Source: Streptomyces cyaneogriseus subsp. noncyanogenus
GTDB taxonomy: Bacteria > Actinomycetota > Actinomycetes > Streptomycetales > Streptomycetaceae
Assembly: GCF_000931445.1 (NCBI RefSeq)
Contig: NZ_CP010849.1
Location: 6,138,001 to 6,202,000 of the forward strand
DNA length: 64,000 bases
Direction: 5' to 3'
Of the stretch, positions 33,014 to 44,200 are shown one piece after another. The first letter of the stretch is position 1; every line of letters begins with the position of its first letter. The notes under the pieces are model-generated. The model worked only from the letters and a program-made list of their open reading frames with translations. It was not told the origin of the DNA and ran no database searches. The position numbers and the translations under genes were made by a program.

Positions 33014-33382
33014 TTACTCTGCGATCGCAACAATGTCTCCTTTTGATGCATTCGGTGGAACCACCCCGTTGAAGCTGTACGAATCGTCACAGAAGACGAT
33101 TTGCTCTTCAATAGGCACGAGTCCGCGATACCAGACCACGAAATCAGCCACGATTTCGATGGGGCCTTCCAGGTAAAGCCCTTGGCCATCCGCGTGCGCG
33201 TACCCCTCCAGCTCGCCCAACTCGGAGCGGTAGATCCATTCCACATCGCGCACCTCGGACCCCCCAGCTCCAGAGGAGGCGAGCTTTACCTGAGCCTGCG
33301 GCCAGTCGCTGGCAAGAGCCCGTGCCAGAGCTTCTCGCTCCAAACGCCACGTATCGCTTTCGAAGACGGCGAGGTACGTCAC
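33014..33382 (-). CDS. Putative immunity protein for the RHS toxin
   Basis: A 122-residue acidic soluble protein (MTYLAVFESDTWRLERE..., ending KGDIVAIAE). It is the only gene after the RHS toxin on the same strand. Its GTG start at 33382 is 11 bases past the toxin stop, and its GGAG box overlaps the toxin stop codon. Small acidic proteins directly behind a polymorphic toxin are normally the cognate immunity factor. I cannot name its Imm family. It is followed by a strong terminator, which closes the toxin-immunity operon. Composition is slightly less GC-rich than the chromosome, as is common for toxin tips and their partners. Confidence 0.65.
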   Translation of the reverse strand: MTYLAVFESDTWRLEREALARALASDWPQAQVKLASSGAGGSEVRDVEWIYRSELGELEGYAHADGQGLYLEGPIEIVADFVVWYRGLVPIEEQIVFCDDSYSFNGVVPPNASKGDIVAIAE

Positions 33383-33392
33383 CGAACTACTC

Positions 33393-36300
33393 CTATCTCA
33401 CGACCACAGACCCGCGGATGCCATGCCTCTGCATCAGTCCTCGGAAGTATGGCACCGCGCCTGCATGATTGGTGATCACTCGCAGTCCCGTCAGGGGATT
33501 GGATGGATCATTGATCACGGCAGCATATCTCCTGAACTCGTCGTCAGTCTTGGCTGCGATCTTGCTTCGAATGAAAGCAGGGATACCTGATCCCGGAATG
33601 AAGGGGCTGCGGCCAGGCTTCTCGACGAATTTGGCATCGAGAAGTTCTCCCGTGTCTCGATCAAGACCGTCGGCCCAGACCCTCTCGCCGCCACCGACGG
33701 CTCGGTACTCGGTCGCTCCAGTGTGTGCGATCTGGTAAGCCTGCGCATTTCCACTACCGACTGCGGGTCGCGTATCGAGCGATAGTTGATACGACGTAGT
33801 GCAGTTGTGGACGAGGACCGACGAGCCGCCCGCCAGCACATAGTACGTGTGGACGTCGGTGACGGTGAGATTGTGGACGGTGGCCTTGTGGGCGGTCCAC
33901 GCCTTGATCGCCGCGACCTGGATCCAGGTGCCGGAGGAGGTCTGGAGCCACTGTCCGGGCTTCAGTTCACCGGCGTCGACCCACTCCCGCAGGGACGGCA
34001 CCCAGAAGGGGTGACCGGCCGTCGCGGTGACGGTCGTGGTCTTGGTGTCGTCGCGGTCGGAGCCATCGTGGACCGACAGCGTCACCTTCACCAGTTGCTT
34101 GGTGCCCTTGCCGATGATGGTGGCGGCAGCGGTCTGGACGGAGGTACGGTCCGTCTTCGGGTCGGTGGCGACGACCTTGTCGCCGGCCTTGACCTTCTCG
34201 ATCGGCTTGGTGGAGCTGTCGGCCATCAGGACCTTCGTCCCGGGAACGAAGCTGTTCGCTCCGCCCGCGGCCGTCTCACAGGCGCCGCTGCGCACCTCCT
34301 CCTTCGCCGACTCCCGGGCCTCGTTCCTGACTTCCTTGGCGACCTTCTTCACCGCCCGCTTCACCTGGCGCGGCTTCGGGCGGGGCTTGGGCTGGGAGCG
34401 GGGCTTGGCGCGGGGCTTGGGCCGGGCCGCGGCCTTGCGGGCCGCCGCTCGCCGGGCCGCCGCCTTCCTCGCCGCGGCGCGGGCCGCGCGGGCGCGGGCC
34501 TGGGCCGCCGCTCTTCTGGCCGCGGCGCGCTTGGCCGCCGCGCGGGCCGCTGCCCGCTTGGCCGCCGCTCGCCGGGCCGCCGCCGCCTTGCGGGCCGCCT
34601 CACGGCGGGCGCGGGCGGCCGCACGCTTGGCGGCCTCGATCGCACGCTTGCGGGCGAGAGCCGCAGCGCGCCGGGCCGCCGCCTGAGCCGCCTTGCGGGC
34701 CGCGATGATCGCCGCGCGGCGGGCCGCCGCACGGATCGCCGCCTGGATGGCGATACGGGCCGCGATGCCGATCAGGACGGGGAAGAACTCGCCCGTCGGG
34801 TCGGAGAAGGTGGCGGGCGCGTTGTTGCTGTAGGCGTAGGGGTTCATCGTGGCCGGCTGGCCGTAGTCGACCATCGGGTCGACGGAGATGAACCGCCCTG
34901 TCAGCGGGTCGTAGTCACGCGCGCCCAGCCGGGTCAGCCCGGTGTCCTTGTCGACCGTGCCCCCGACGAAGCCCCGCTGTCCGGGCCAGGCGGTGGGCTG
35001 CTGCCCCCGGGCCTCGCCGAACGGCAGCGACTTGCGGCGGGTGACGCCCATCGTCGCCTCGGCCATGTTCACGACCGTGTGGGACGTGCCGTGGTGGTCG
35101 GAGATGAGCAGTTGGCGGACGCCGCCGGTCGCGCGGACCGTCGTCATCCCGTCGGGGTGGGCGTAGAAACGTTCCGCCGTCTTCTTGGTGTTGTCGGCGC
35201 TGACGGTCAGTTCCGCATCGCCCAGGTAGAGCGTGCGGCTGCCGTCGGCTCCCCGGCGGATGAGGCGCTCGCCGTCCGCGCCGTAGAGGTACGACGTGGT
35301 CTTCGTGCCGCCGCCCTCGACCGGCTCGGTCACCTTGCGCAGCTCGCCCTCGACGTCCCACTCCAGGGTCTGGGTGGCGCCGCCGTGCTGCCGCTGGGTG
35401 GTGTTGCCGCGCTTGTCGTAGCCGAAGGTGTTGAGGCGTTCGCCCTGCGGGCCCACGGACTTGATCTCCGCGAGCGCGTTGGGGCCGCCGATGCCCTCCT
35501 TGCCATAGGTGTAGGTGCGGGTGACGTCCTTGGTGGAGTCACCGGTGGGGTCGTGCTCGACGAGCTTGGTCCGGTTGCCCGCCGCGTCGAACTCGAAGGA
35601 CTGCCAGTACGCGTCCGGGCCGCCGACCGTGTCCTTGGACGGGCCGGCCGTGCAGTCGTCCGTCTTGGCCGACCAGGCGGAGGTCATCTGCCGCAGCTGG
35701 TCGTAGACGAAGCACTGCGTGTCGGTCTTGCCCGCGTCCGGCGCCGCGTCACCGGGGCTGTCGGTGATCTTGGTGACGTTGCCGGCCTCGTCGTAGGCGT
35801 ACTTCGTCTCGCTGATCCGCAGCGGAGCCACGGACCGGTCGAAGGTGGCCGACTGAAGCCGGCGCGTGAACTCGTCGTAGACGTAGCTGCCGTACACCTT
35901 CTTGCCCGCGGGACCGGAGTCGCTGCGCAGGATCTCCCCGAACGCCGAGTACTGCACGTCGGTCAGATACGGCGCCGCGCCGCCGATCGCGATGGGCAGA
36001 CCGTCGGAGTTGTAGACGAAGACAACTCGTTCGGTGACGAGGCCGCCCACGCCGGGCACCTCGGCCCAGTCCAGATTCCCCGTCGGAGTGTAGGAGTACT
36101 TGTATTCGTACGTGCCGGCCAGGCCGGTCTCCTCGGCGGGGATCACCGTCTTGGTCGACTTCACCCGGTAGGCGTCGTCGTAGGCGGTGACCTCCTCCCG
36201 GTATTCCAGGCCGTTGTCGTAGCGGATCGCCGCCGTGGGCAGGCCCTTGGCGAGTGTGTCGTAGGTCCACTCGATCCGCTTCGGACCGGTCTCGCTGTTC

Positions 36301-36395
36301 TCGCGCAGCGAGGTGGGCCGGCCACCCGCGTCGTACGTGGCGACCAGGGTGCGCTTGTCGGGGTCGGTCGTGGCGACGACGTTGTCGGAGTTGTC
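33393..36395 (-). CDS. RHS/YD-repeat polymorphic toxin, C-terminal part (Hint + nuclease-like tip)
   Basis: About 1000 residues downstream (in protein terms) of the linker array. They comprise YD repeats (YDEAGNVTKI, YDKRGNTTQR, YGADGERLIRR) and the RHS core boundary LTRLGARDYDPLTGRFISVD. A 170-residue stretch of almost pure Ala/Arg/Lys follows (34280-34770). Then comes a Hint domain (SFVPGTKVLMADSSTKPIEK ... VHTYYVLAGGSSVLVHN), and a 135-residue tip with VWADGLDRDTGELLDAKFVE, whose Asp and DAK fit a PD-(D/E)XK restriction-endonuclease-like toxin. Hint domains autocleave to free the tip. The true upstream join is lost in the array, so the gene is incomplete as assembled. Confidence 0.85.
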   Translation of the reverse strand, partial: DNSDNVVATTDPDKRTLVATYDAGGRPTSLRENSETGPKRIEWTYDTLAKGLPTAAIRYDNGLEYREEVTAYDDAYRVKSTKTVIPAEETGLAGTYEYKYSYTPTGNLDWAEVPGVGGLVTERVVFVYNSDGLPIAIGGAAPYLTDVQYSAFGEILRSDSGPAGKKVYGSYVYDEFTRRLQSATFDRSVAPLRISETKYAYDEAGNVTKITDSPGDAAPDAGKTDTQCFVYDQLRQMTSAWSAKTDDCTAGPSKDTVGGPDAYWQSFEFDAAGNRTKLVEHDPTGDSTKDVTRTYTYGKEGIGGPNALAEIKSVGPQGERLNTFGYDKRGNTTQRQHGGATQTLEWDVEGELRKVTEPVEGGGTKTTSYLYGADGERLIRRGADGSRTLYLGDAELTVSADNTKKTAERFYAHPDGMTTVRATGGVRQLLISDHHGTSHTVVNMAEATMGVTRRKSLPFGEARGQQPTAWPGQRGFVGGTVDKDTGLTRLGARDYDPLTGRFISVDPMVDYGQPATMNPYAYSNNAPATFSDPTGEFFPVLIGIAARIAIQAAIRAAARRAAIIAARKAAQAAARRAAALARKRAIEAAKRAAARARREAARKAAAARRAAAKRAAARAAAKRAAARRAAAQARARAARAAARKAAARRAAARKAAARPKPRAKPRSQPKPRPKPRQVKRAVKKVAKEVRNEARESAKEEVRSGACETAAGGANSFVPGTKVLMADSSTKPIEKVKAGDKVVATDPKTDRTSVQTAAATIIGKGTKQLVKVTLSVHDGSDRDDTKTTTVTATAGHPFWVPSLREWVDAGELKPGQWLQTSSGTWIQVAAIKAWTAHKATVHNLTVTDVHTYYVLAGGSSVLVHNCTTSYQLSLDTRPAVGSGNAQAYQIAHTGATEYRAVGGGERVWADGLDRDTGELLDAKFVEKPGRSPFIPGSGIPAFIRSKIAAKTDDEFRRYAAVINDPSNPLTGLRVITNHAGAVPYFRGLMQRHGIRGSVVVR
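34280..34770 (-). repeat. Ala/Arg/Lys low-complexity coding tract in the RHS toxin
   Basis: About 160 codons of AARRAAA-type sequence with imperfect short-period repetition, then a PKPRPKPRQ segment. It is strongly basic, predicted helical, and sits between the RHS core and the Hint domain. It could bind envelope or nucleic acid, but it may also hamper assembly. Confidence 0.8.
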
Positions 36396-38894
36396 TCGTA
36401 TAACTTCGTATAATGTATGCTCTACGAAGTTATTACGGTCGTACTCGGTGCGGTCGATTCGTATATCTTCGTATAATGTATGCTCTACGAAGTTATTACG
36501 GTCGTACTCGGTGCGGTCGATTCGTATATCTTCGTATAATGTATGCTCTACGAAGTTATTACGGTCGTACTCGGTGCGGTCGATTCGTATATCTTCGTAT
36601 AATGTATGCTCTACGAAGTTATTACGGTCGTACTCGGTGCGGTCGATTCGTATATCTTCGTATAATGTATGCTCTACGAAGTTATTACGGTCGTACTCGG
36701 TGCGGTCGATTCGTATATCTTCGTATAATGTATGCTCTACGAAGTTATTACGGTCGTACTCGGTGCGGTCGATTCGTATATCTTCGTATAATGTATGCTC
36801 TACGAAGTTATTACGGTCGTACTCGGTGCGGTCGATTCGTATATCTTCGTATAATGTATGCTCTACGAAGTTATTACGGTCGTACTCGGTGCGGTCGATT
36901 CGTATATCTTCGTATAATGTATGCTCTACGAAGTTATTACGGTCGTACTCGGTGCGGTCGATTCGTATATCTTCGTATAATGTATGCTCTACGAAGTTAT
37001 TACGGTCGTACTCGGTGCGGTCGATTCGTATATCTTCGTATAATGTATGCTCTACGAAGTTATTACGGTCGTACTCGGTGCGGTCGATTCGTATATCTTC
37101 GTATAATGTATGCTCTACGAAGTTATTACGGTCGTACTCGGTGCGGTCGATTCGTATATCTTCGTATAATGTATGCTCTACGAAGTTATTACGGTCGTAC
37201 TCGGTGCGGTCGATTCGTATATCTTCGTATAATGTATGCTCTACGAAGTTATTACGGTCGTACTCGGTGCGGTCGATTCGTATATCTTCGTATAATGTAT
37301 GCTCTACGAAGTTATTACGGTCGTACTCGGTGCGGTCGATTCGTATATCTTCGTATAATGTATGCTCTACGAAGTTATTACGGTCGTACTCGGTGCGGTC
37401 GATTCGTATATCTTCGTATAATGTATGCTCTACGAAGTTATTACGGTCGTACTCGGTGCGGTCGATTCGTATATCTTCGTATAATGTATGCTCTACGAAG
37501 TTATTACGGTCGTACTCGGTGCGGTCGATTCGTATATCTTCGTATAATGTATGCTCTACGAAGTTATTACGGTCGTACTCGGTGCGGTCGATTCGTATAT
37601 CTTCGTATAATGTATGCTCTACGAAGTTATTACGGTCGTACTCGGTGCGGTCGATTCGTATATCTTCGTATAATGTATGCTCTACGAAGTTATTACGGTC
37701 GTACTCGGTGCGGTCGATTCGTATATCTTCGTATAATGTATGCTCTACGAAGTTATTACGGTCGTACTCGGTGCGGTCGATTCGTATATCTTCGTATAAT
37801 GTATGCTCTACGAAGTTATTACGGTCGTACTCGGTGCGGTCGATTCGTATATCTTCGTATAATGTATGCTCTACGAAGTTATTACGGTCGTACTCGGTGC
37901 GGTCGATTCGTATATCTTCGTATAATGTATGCTCTACGAAGTTATTACGGTCGTACTCGGTGCGGTCGATTCGTATATCTTCGTATAATGTATGCTCTAC
38001 GAAGTTATTACGGTCGTACTCGGTGCGGTCGATTCGTATATCTTCGTATAATGTATGCTCTACGAAGTTATTACGGTCGTACTCGGTGCGGTCGATTCGT
38101 ATATCTTCGTATAATGTATGCTCTACGAAGTTATTACGGTCGTACTCGGTGCGGTCGATTCGTATATCTTCGTATAATGTATGCTCTACGAAGTTATTAC
38201 GGTCGTACTCGGTGCGGTCGATTCGTATATCTTCGTATAATGTATGCTCTACGAAGTTATTACGGTCGTACTCGGTGCGGTCGATTCGTATATCTTCGTA
38301 TAATGTATGCTCTACGAAGTTATTACGGTCGTACTCGGTGCGGTCGATTCGTATATCTTCGTATAATGTATGCTCTACGAAGTTATTACGGTCGTACTCG
38401 GTGCGGTCGATTCGTATATCTTCGTATAATGTATGCTCTACGAAGTTATTACGGTCGTACTCGGTGCGGTCGATTCGTATATCTTCGTATAATGTATGCT
38501 CTACGAAGTTATTACGGTCGTACTCGGTGCGGTCGATTCGTATATCTTCGTATAATGTATGCTCTACGAAGTTATTACGGTCGTACTCGGTGCGGTCGAT
38601 TCGTATATCTTCGTATAATGTATGCTCTACGAAGTTATTACGGTCGTACTCGGTGCGGTCGATTCGTATATCTTCGTATAATGTATGCTCTACGAAGTTA
38701 TTACGGTCGTACTCGGTGCGGTCGATTCGTATATCTTCGTATAATGTATGCTCTACGAAGTTATTACGGTCGTACTCGGTGCGGTCGATTCGTATATCTT
38801 CGTATAATGTATGCTCTACGAAGTTATTACGGTCGTACTCGGTGCGGTCGATTCGTATATCTTCGTATAATGTATGCTCTACGAAGTTATTACG
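36396..38894. repeat. 40-copy loxP-type linker array (probable assembly artefact)
   Basis: Exactly 40 copies of a 42-bp element alternate with 39 identical 21-bp segments, period 63 bp. Each element holds the loxP left arm (ATAACTTCGTATA in copy 1, one change in the rest), the 8-bp core ATGTATGC and the right arm TCTACGAAGTTAT (one change from loxP). The flanks TCGT and TACG extend the match to the whole 42-bp Roche 454 Titanium mate-pair linker as I remember it. Composition is about 40% GC inside a 72% GC gene. Both adjoining RHS parts break exactly at its borders. All this indicates linker sequence looped in by gap filling, not a natural repeat. Confidence 0.9.
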
Positions 38895-40999
38895 GTCACC
38901 GCGATCCGCCCACCGGTCTCCGTGTCGACCGCGTGGATGCGGTAACGCGAGAACGGCGGCAGGCCCTCCACACCGTCGACGCGGTTGTCCATCTGCGTGC
39001 CCAGGAACGTCACCTTCGGCATGCTCGCCGTGCTGCCGGCCCCGTGACCGGTCCTGGTGATCGAGTTGAGCCACAGCGCGGGCGAGGTCCCGTCCCCCGT
39101 CGCGGGGAACGAATGGACCAGCGTCCAGGAGTCGACGGTGTTCAGGGCGGTGCCCGAGAGCACCTGGGTGGTGATCTTCGTCAGGCGCTTGGTCGTCCAG
39201 AACGTCGGGGAGTACTTGTCGGTGCACTTGGCACCCGCCGCGCACTCCTGGTCCAGTGGCACGTCCGGCCAGTACTTGGCGTTGGCGGCCGTCCGCTTGG
39301 ACTCCGCGCAGTCGAACGCCGTACTGGGTATGCAGCGCTCGGCGGTGGTGAAGGAGACCCGGCCGGCGGGCAGGACACCGAACAGCTTGTCCGAGCGCAG
39401 ACCGTAGTCGATCCGGGCCAGCTGCGCGGCCCGCACGTAGGAGGCCGGCTGGTCGGCCTTCATGTTCTGCCCGTAGTGGTTGGTCTCCTTGGTCCACCAC
39501 AGGGTCATGGCGTCACCGAGCGGATCGACCACGTAGTCCAGGTTCCAGCGGTAGACCTGCGCGCAGTCGGAGTCGATGAACGCCGTGGCGTGGCAGGGCT
39601 CGCCGGGGTGGTTGCCGAAGACCGGCACGGTGAGCGCGGAGTTGGTGACCGTGCCCTCCGGGGCGCCGGGCAGCTTGTTCAGGCCGAAGTGGTACTGGGT
39701 GCCGTCGGTGGTGGTCAGGACCCAGTGCTCACCGCCGTGGCCGCCGTTGGCGGCGCCGGTCTTGCGCTGCAGGCGCGAGCCGTCGTCGTCGGCGGGACGC
39801 CACTCGTCGGTGCCGTCCTTCTTGACCAGCTCGGTGGTGTTGCCGCCCAGCGACATCACCACATGGTCCGAGCCCCAGCACAGATCACCGCTGTCACCGG
39901 TGTTGTTGGGCTTGTCCCCGCCGACCTCGCCCTTGTCGTCGGAGCAGGAGCGGAACCGGCGCTCGATGTAGCCGGGCTCGTAGTCCCAGCCCTCGGCGAT
40001 CCAGGAGGACTGCGCGTTGGTGGAGGCGGTGCGGCCGTCCACGGCCTGCGAGGAGTAGGACAGCTCCACCTCGGGCTGCGGCCCGCCGGGCACCTCGGGC
40101 GCCTCGACGGGATAGGTCCAGGCAAAGCCGCCGGAGGAGGAACCGGCCATCCAGGAACCCGACGGCGACAGCGAGGTCGCCTCGTGGCTGCCGCCGGGGC
40201 CGGAGGCGGCCGCGGTCGCCGCCAGCACCGTCGGCGCGCCGGCCGGGGCCAGGTCGACGGTGGCGCTCACCGTCCGTGCGGCCGGGTCGTTCAGGCCGGG
40301 CAGCTCGGTGACGGTGCGGCAGCCCGCCTTGCCCGGCGTGGTCAGCGCGCAGGCCGGCATCCGCACCAGACGCAGCCGGGAGGCCCAGTCGCCGCCGTAG
40401 GTGTCCTTGAACGAGGAGTAGTCCAGCTCGACGTCGACGGAGCCGGACGCGGCCGGCGCGGTGGCGCCGGTGGCGGGCTCGGCGGTCAGCAGCAGACCCT
40501 GCACGCCCGCCTTGCGGGCGGTGGCCATGTCCTTGACCTGCACCCGGACCGCGCTGCCCGGCGCGGCCGGAGCCCGCTTGGCGGCACGGCCGGTGATCCG
40601 CACACCGTCCCGCTTGCCGACCGTCCCGGCCTTGTGGACGCGCACCGGGCTCTTGCGCACCCCGGCCGTCTCCCCGGCGCCGGAGCCCGACAGCAGCGGG
40701 GCCCGCCCGCTCTGCCCGCCCCCGCCGCCGGACACCTGCGTGGTGAAGCTCTGCGAGGACACCGTGGCCGCGGTGGGCCGCCAGTCGGCGGCGGCGTCAT
40801 TGCGGATCCCGGGGCGCTTCTTGGTGAAGTCGCGTCCGGGCACGGACGGTTCCCGTTTCACGTCCGGGACCCTGGAGCTCCCGGAAGCGGCACTGGCGTC
40901 GTCGGGGATCAGCCCGACGAACATCACCAAGCCGACGAAGAGGGACACGGATCTGTGCCAATGCCCCAAATATCTGAGTTGCCTTATGAGTTCGTCCAC
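38895..40999 (-). CDS. RHS/YD-repeat polymorphic toxin, N-terminal part
   Basis: About 700 residues before the array. The GTG at 40999, with a GGGGGAGG box, starts a signal peptide (LIRQLRYLGHWHRSVSLFVGLVMFVGL, cut near DDASA). Then come Gly/Ser-rich sequence and a SpvB/RHS-type N-terminal region with VELSYSSQAVDGRTAS, SSWIAEGWDYEPGYIERRF, WRLQRK-like and DGTQYHFGLNKLPG motifs. The last genomic residues are FSRYRIHAVDTETGGRIAVT, the usual entry to the YD-repeat shell. The frame then ends in linker sequence. The remaining shell (probably several hundred residues) is missing from the assembly. In the cell this and the C-terminal part should be one secreted protein. Confidence 0.82.
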
Positions 41000-41065
41000 A
41001 AGGGGACCTCCCCCCTCACCCTGAACCGGCCAACGCACCTGCGTGGCCGAGCGAATAACGATCAG

Positions 41066-41094
41066 ACAGTAGGCACCCGCGATCAACTCGGCAA
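41066..41094 (-). promoter_or_regulatory. Possible promoter of the RHS toxin
   Basis: On the minus strand TTGCCG (41094-41089), a 17-bp spacer and TACTGT (41071-41066) resemble a HrdB-type promoter, about 60 bp before the GTG start. The region is AT-richer than its surroundings. Confidence 0.4.
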
Positions 41095-41229
41095 GCAAAG
41101 AAGGGACATTCAGTCAACCCTGTGCCTGTGTGTGTCTGGAAAAGACTTATCCAAGGTCATGTACTGTTCGGGCGACATGAATGGCTTCCAGTGACGGCTT
41201 AGACGGCAAATATCCGGAGGCATTTGCCC

Positions 41230-44200
41230 ATGCACGACATATCCCGAAGACAGCGCCACGGCTCAGACCTCCTGCGGTGTGCGCTGGTGGCGGCCCTCGC
41301 CGGCGGAACACTCGGACTGACACCACTGGCCGGTGCGGCGGCGACTCCGGCGGCAGGCGGTACGACGAACGTCGCCGGAACCGAGCAGCAGGCACTTCAG
41401 CAAGCCGCTCAGTCCGGTGAGCCGGTCGAGGTGGTCTCCGCCCGCACCGAGACGAGCGAGACCCACGCCCTGCCCAACGGTAATCTCCGTCACACCCAGC
41501 ACACCCTTCCCGTCCGCGTGAAACGCGAGGGCGAGTGGCTGCCGGTGGACACCACCCTCACCGAGGCGGCCGGCCGTGTCGCGCCCAAGGCGGCGTCCGG
41601 CAACGTGACGTTCTCCGCCGGGGGCGACACCCGCCTGGTCACCCTCGTCGACCAGGGCCGCACCCTCTCCCTGACCTGGCCCGAGCCGCTGCCCGAGCCC
41701 GCGCTGGAAGGCTCCGTCGCCACCTACCGCGAGGTCTTCCCCGGCGTCGACCTGGCCGTGCAGGCCAGCGTGGACGGCTTCAGCCAGGCCCTCATCGTCA
41801 AGACACCCGAAGCCGCCGCCCAGCCCGAACTGGACCGCATCGACTTCGGCCTGCGCGCCGACGGCCTGGAACCGCGCCAGGACACCGAGACCGGCTCCCT
41901 GCGCGCGGTCAACCCGGCCGGGCAGACCGTCTTCGCCTCCTCGACCGCCCGCATGTGGGACTCCTCCGGCACCGAACCGACAGTGGCATCCGTCCAGCGG
42001 AGCACCGACCTCCGTACGACTGAGACTTCGTCGCCGGAGGCGCCCACCTCGCTCACGCCCGGGAGCAAGAGCAGCGAGGTCGACGTCCGGATCACGGGGG
42101 ATCGCATGAGCCTGACTCCCGATCAGGAGCTGCTGGAGGCGCCGGACACCGAGTACCCCGTCTACATCGACCCGCGGATGACCGGTACCCGCGAGGCGTG
42201 GACCATCGCCTACAAGCCGCACCCGACCAGCAGCTACTGGAACGGCACCGGCTGGAGCGGCGGCACCACCAGCGAGGCCCGCGTCGGCTACGAGTCCTCC
42301 ACCGGAGGCACCGCCCGCTCCTTCTTCCGCATCGGATCCAAGTTCCTCGCGGGGGGAGTGAAGGTGGTGGACGCCCAGTTCCAGATCACCGAGACCCACT
42401 CCTGGTCCTGCACGCCCAAGCCGGTGGAGCTGTACCTGACCGGTGGCATCAGCTCCTCCACCACGTGGAGCAACCAGCCCACCTGGTCCACTCGCCAGGA
42501 CCGTCGGGACTATGCCCACGGCAACGAGTCCGTCGGCTGCCCCGACAAGGCCGTCGACTTCGACGCCACCGACGCCGCGGTCAAGGCCGCGGCCGGCGAG
42601 TGGTCGAACATCACCTTCGGCCTGCGCGCCCCGCAGACCGCCGAGGACGGCAAAGACGTATACAGCTGGAAGAAGTTCAAGCCGGACGCCAAGCTGATCG
42701 TCGAGTTCAATCGCCCGCCGAAGGCGCCCTGGGCACTCGACACCGTGCCCAGCACCAAGGTCGGAGCCACCGAGTGCGGCAACGGTCCCTCGTATGTCAC
42801 CGTCGGCAACACCGACGTGACGCTCACCGCGCAGGTGTGGGACCCCGACGGCGGGAACGTGAACGTCCAGTTCCTGCTGTGGGCCACCGGCAAGAACGAA
42901 CCGAACGCGGTGACACCCGGCATCCTTTTCGACAGACGGGTCACCGTCACCGTCAGCAAGAGCAACACCAGGGGAGCCCAGGCACGGATCATCGTCCCCA
43001 AGAGCCTGCTCAGCCAGTACAGGAACGCCAGCAACGGCCAGTTCTCCTGGAAGGCACAGGCCGAAGACGCCACCGACCCTGCTCTCTCCTCCGACTGGAC
43101 CCCGACCACGGGGGCGCCCGGCTGTCGCTTCGGATTCGACCCGGACGCCCCGGCCACACCACCGAAGGTCACGTCGGTGAACGACCTGTACCCGGAGACG
43201 ACCACCGGCGAGCCGGTGGTCGGGGCGGTGGCCCGCACCGAAGGGGTCTTCGCGTTCGAGGCCAATGGCGTGCCGGACACCGTCGAGTACCTGTGGGGCC
43301 TCGACCGCACTCCACCGAGCAACTCGGTCAAACCGGCCACGAAGGGCGGCAGAGCCGAACGGAAGATCACGCCGCTTACTCCCGGCCCTCACACGCTCTA
43401 CGTGCGGTCCGTCGACGCGGGCGGCAATCCGGGCCCGATCTACCCCTACCGCTTCTACGCCGACAGCCCCGAAGGCGGCGCCGACAAGCCCGGCGACCTG
43501 AACGGTGACGGCATGCCGGACATGCTCGCCGTCGACGACGGCGACAACCTGCTGATGTACGGCGGCATCGGCAAGGGCGCCGTCGCCACGAAGGTCCCGC
43601 TGTCCACCGAGCACGAATGGGGCAGCGCACTGCTGACCCACCGCGGCGACTGGACTCAGGACGCGTACGAGGACCTGGTCGCCCGCCGCTCCGACGGCAA
43701 GCTGTGGCTGTATCCGAACAACGGTCTGGGCGAGTTCACCAGCACCACTCGTCAGCAGCTGACCGTCTTCCCCGACGCGGAAACCGGCGTTGCCGTCGAC
43801 ACGGGGGCCATCAAGCAGATCGTCTCCGTCGGTGATCTCAACGAAGACACCTATCCCGATGTCATGGCGGTCATCGGCGACCAGTTGTGGTTCCTGCCCG
43901 GCTACTTCGGGAACAAGCTCGACTCCGGCTACCTCATCGGTACCGGTGGCTGGGCCCGCATGCAGCTCGCCTCCCCGGGGGACGTCGACGGCGACGGCTT
44001 CACCGATCTCATCGCCCGCGACACCATCACGGGAGAGCTCTGGCTGTACCACGGCCGCAGCCGCGGTGATGCCGACGGCGACGGCGTCCCGGACACCGGA
44101 ACGGACCCGGCTTCTCTGGGCGCCATGTCCAACCGCACGGCATACGCCACCGGTTGGACAACCGCCTCCCGCCCGCTGATCACCGCGAGCGGAGACTCCG

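Noticed and set aside
36396..38894. CRISPR array
   Set aside because: The intervening 21-bp segments are all identical and there are no cas genes. A 42-bp element with loxP arms and core is not a CRISPR repeat.
36396..38894. Natural Cre/loxP or P1-type recombination site array
   Set aside because: There is no recombinase gene, the host is unrelated to P1 hosts, copies are invariant, and the full 42-bp match is to a sequencing linker rather than to phage sequence.
33393..39500. A single 2035-residue minus-strand protein running through the repeat array
   Set aside because: The frame stays open only because the 63-bp artificial unit is a multiple of three. Beyond the array it reads the wrong frame of the N-terminal RHS part.
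36313..41194. Two very long plus-strand reading frames (915 and 1593 residues) made of 21-residue repeats
   Set aside because: They are translations of the linker array and of the antisense of the RHS gene; no ribosome site and no family.
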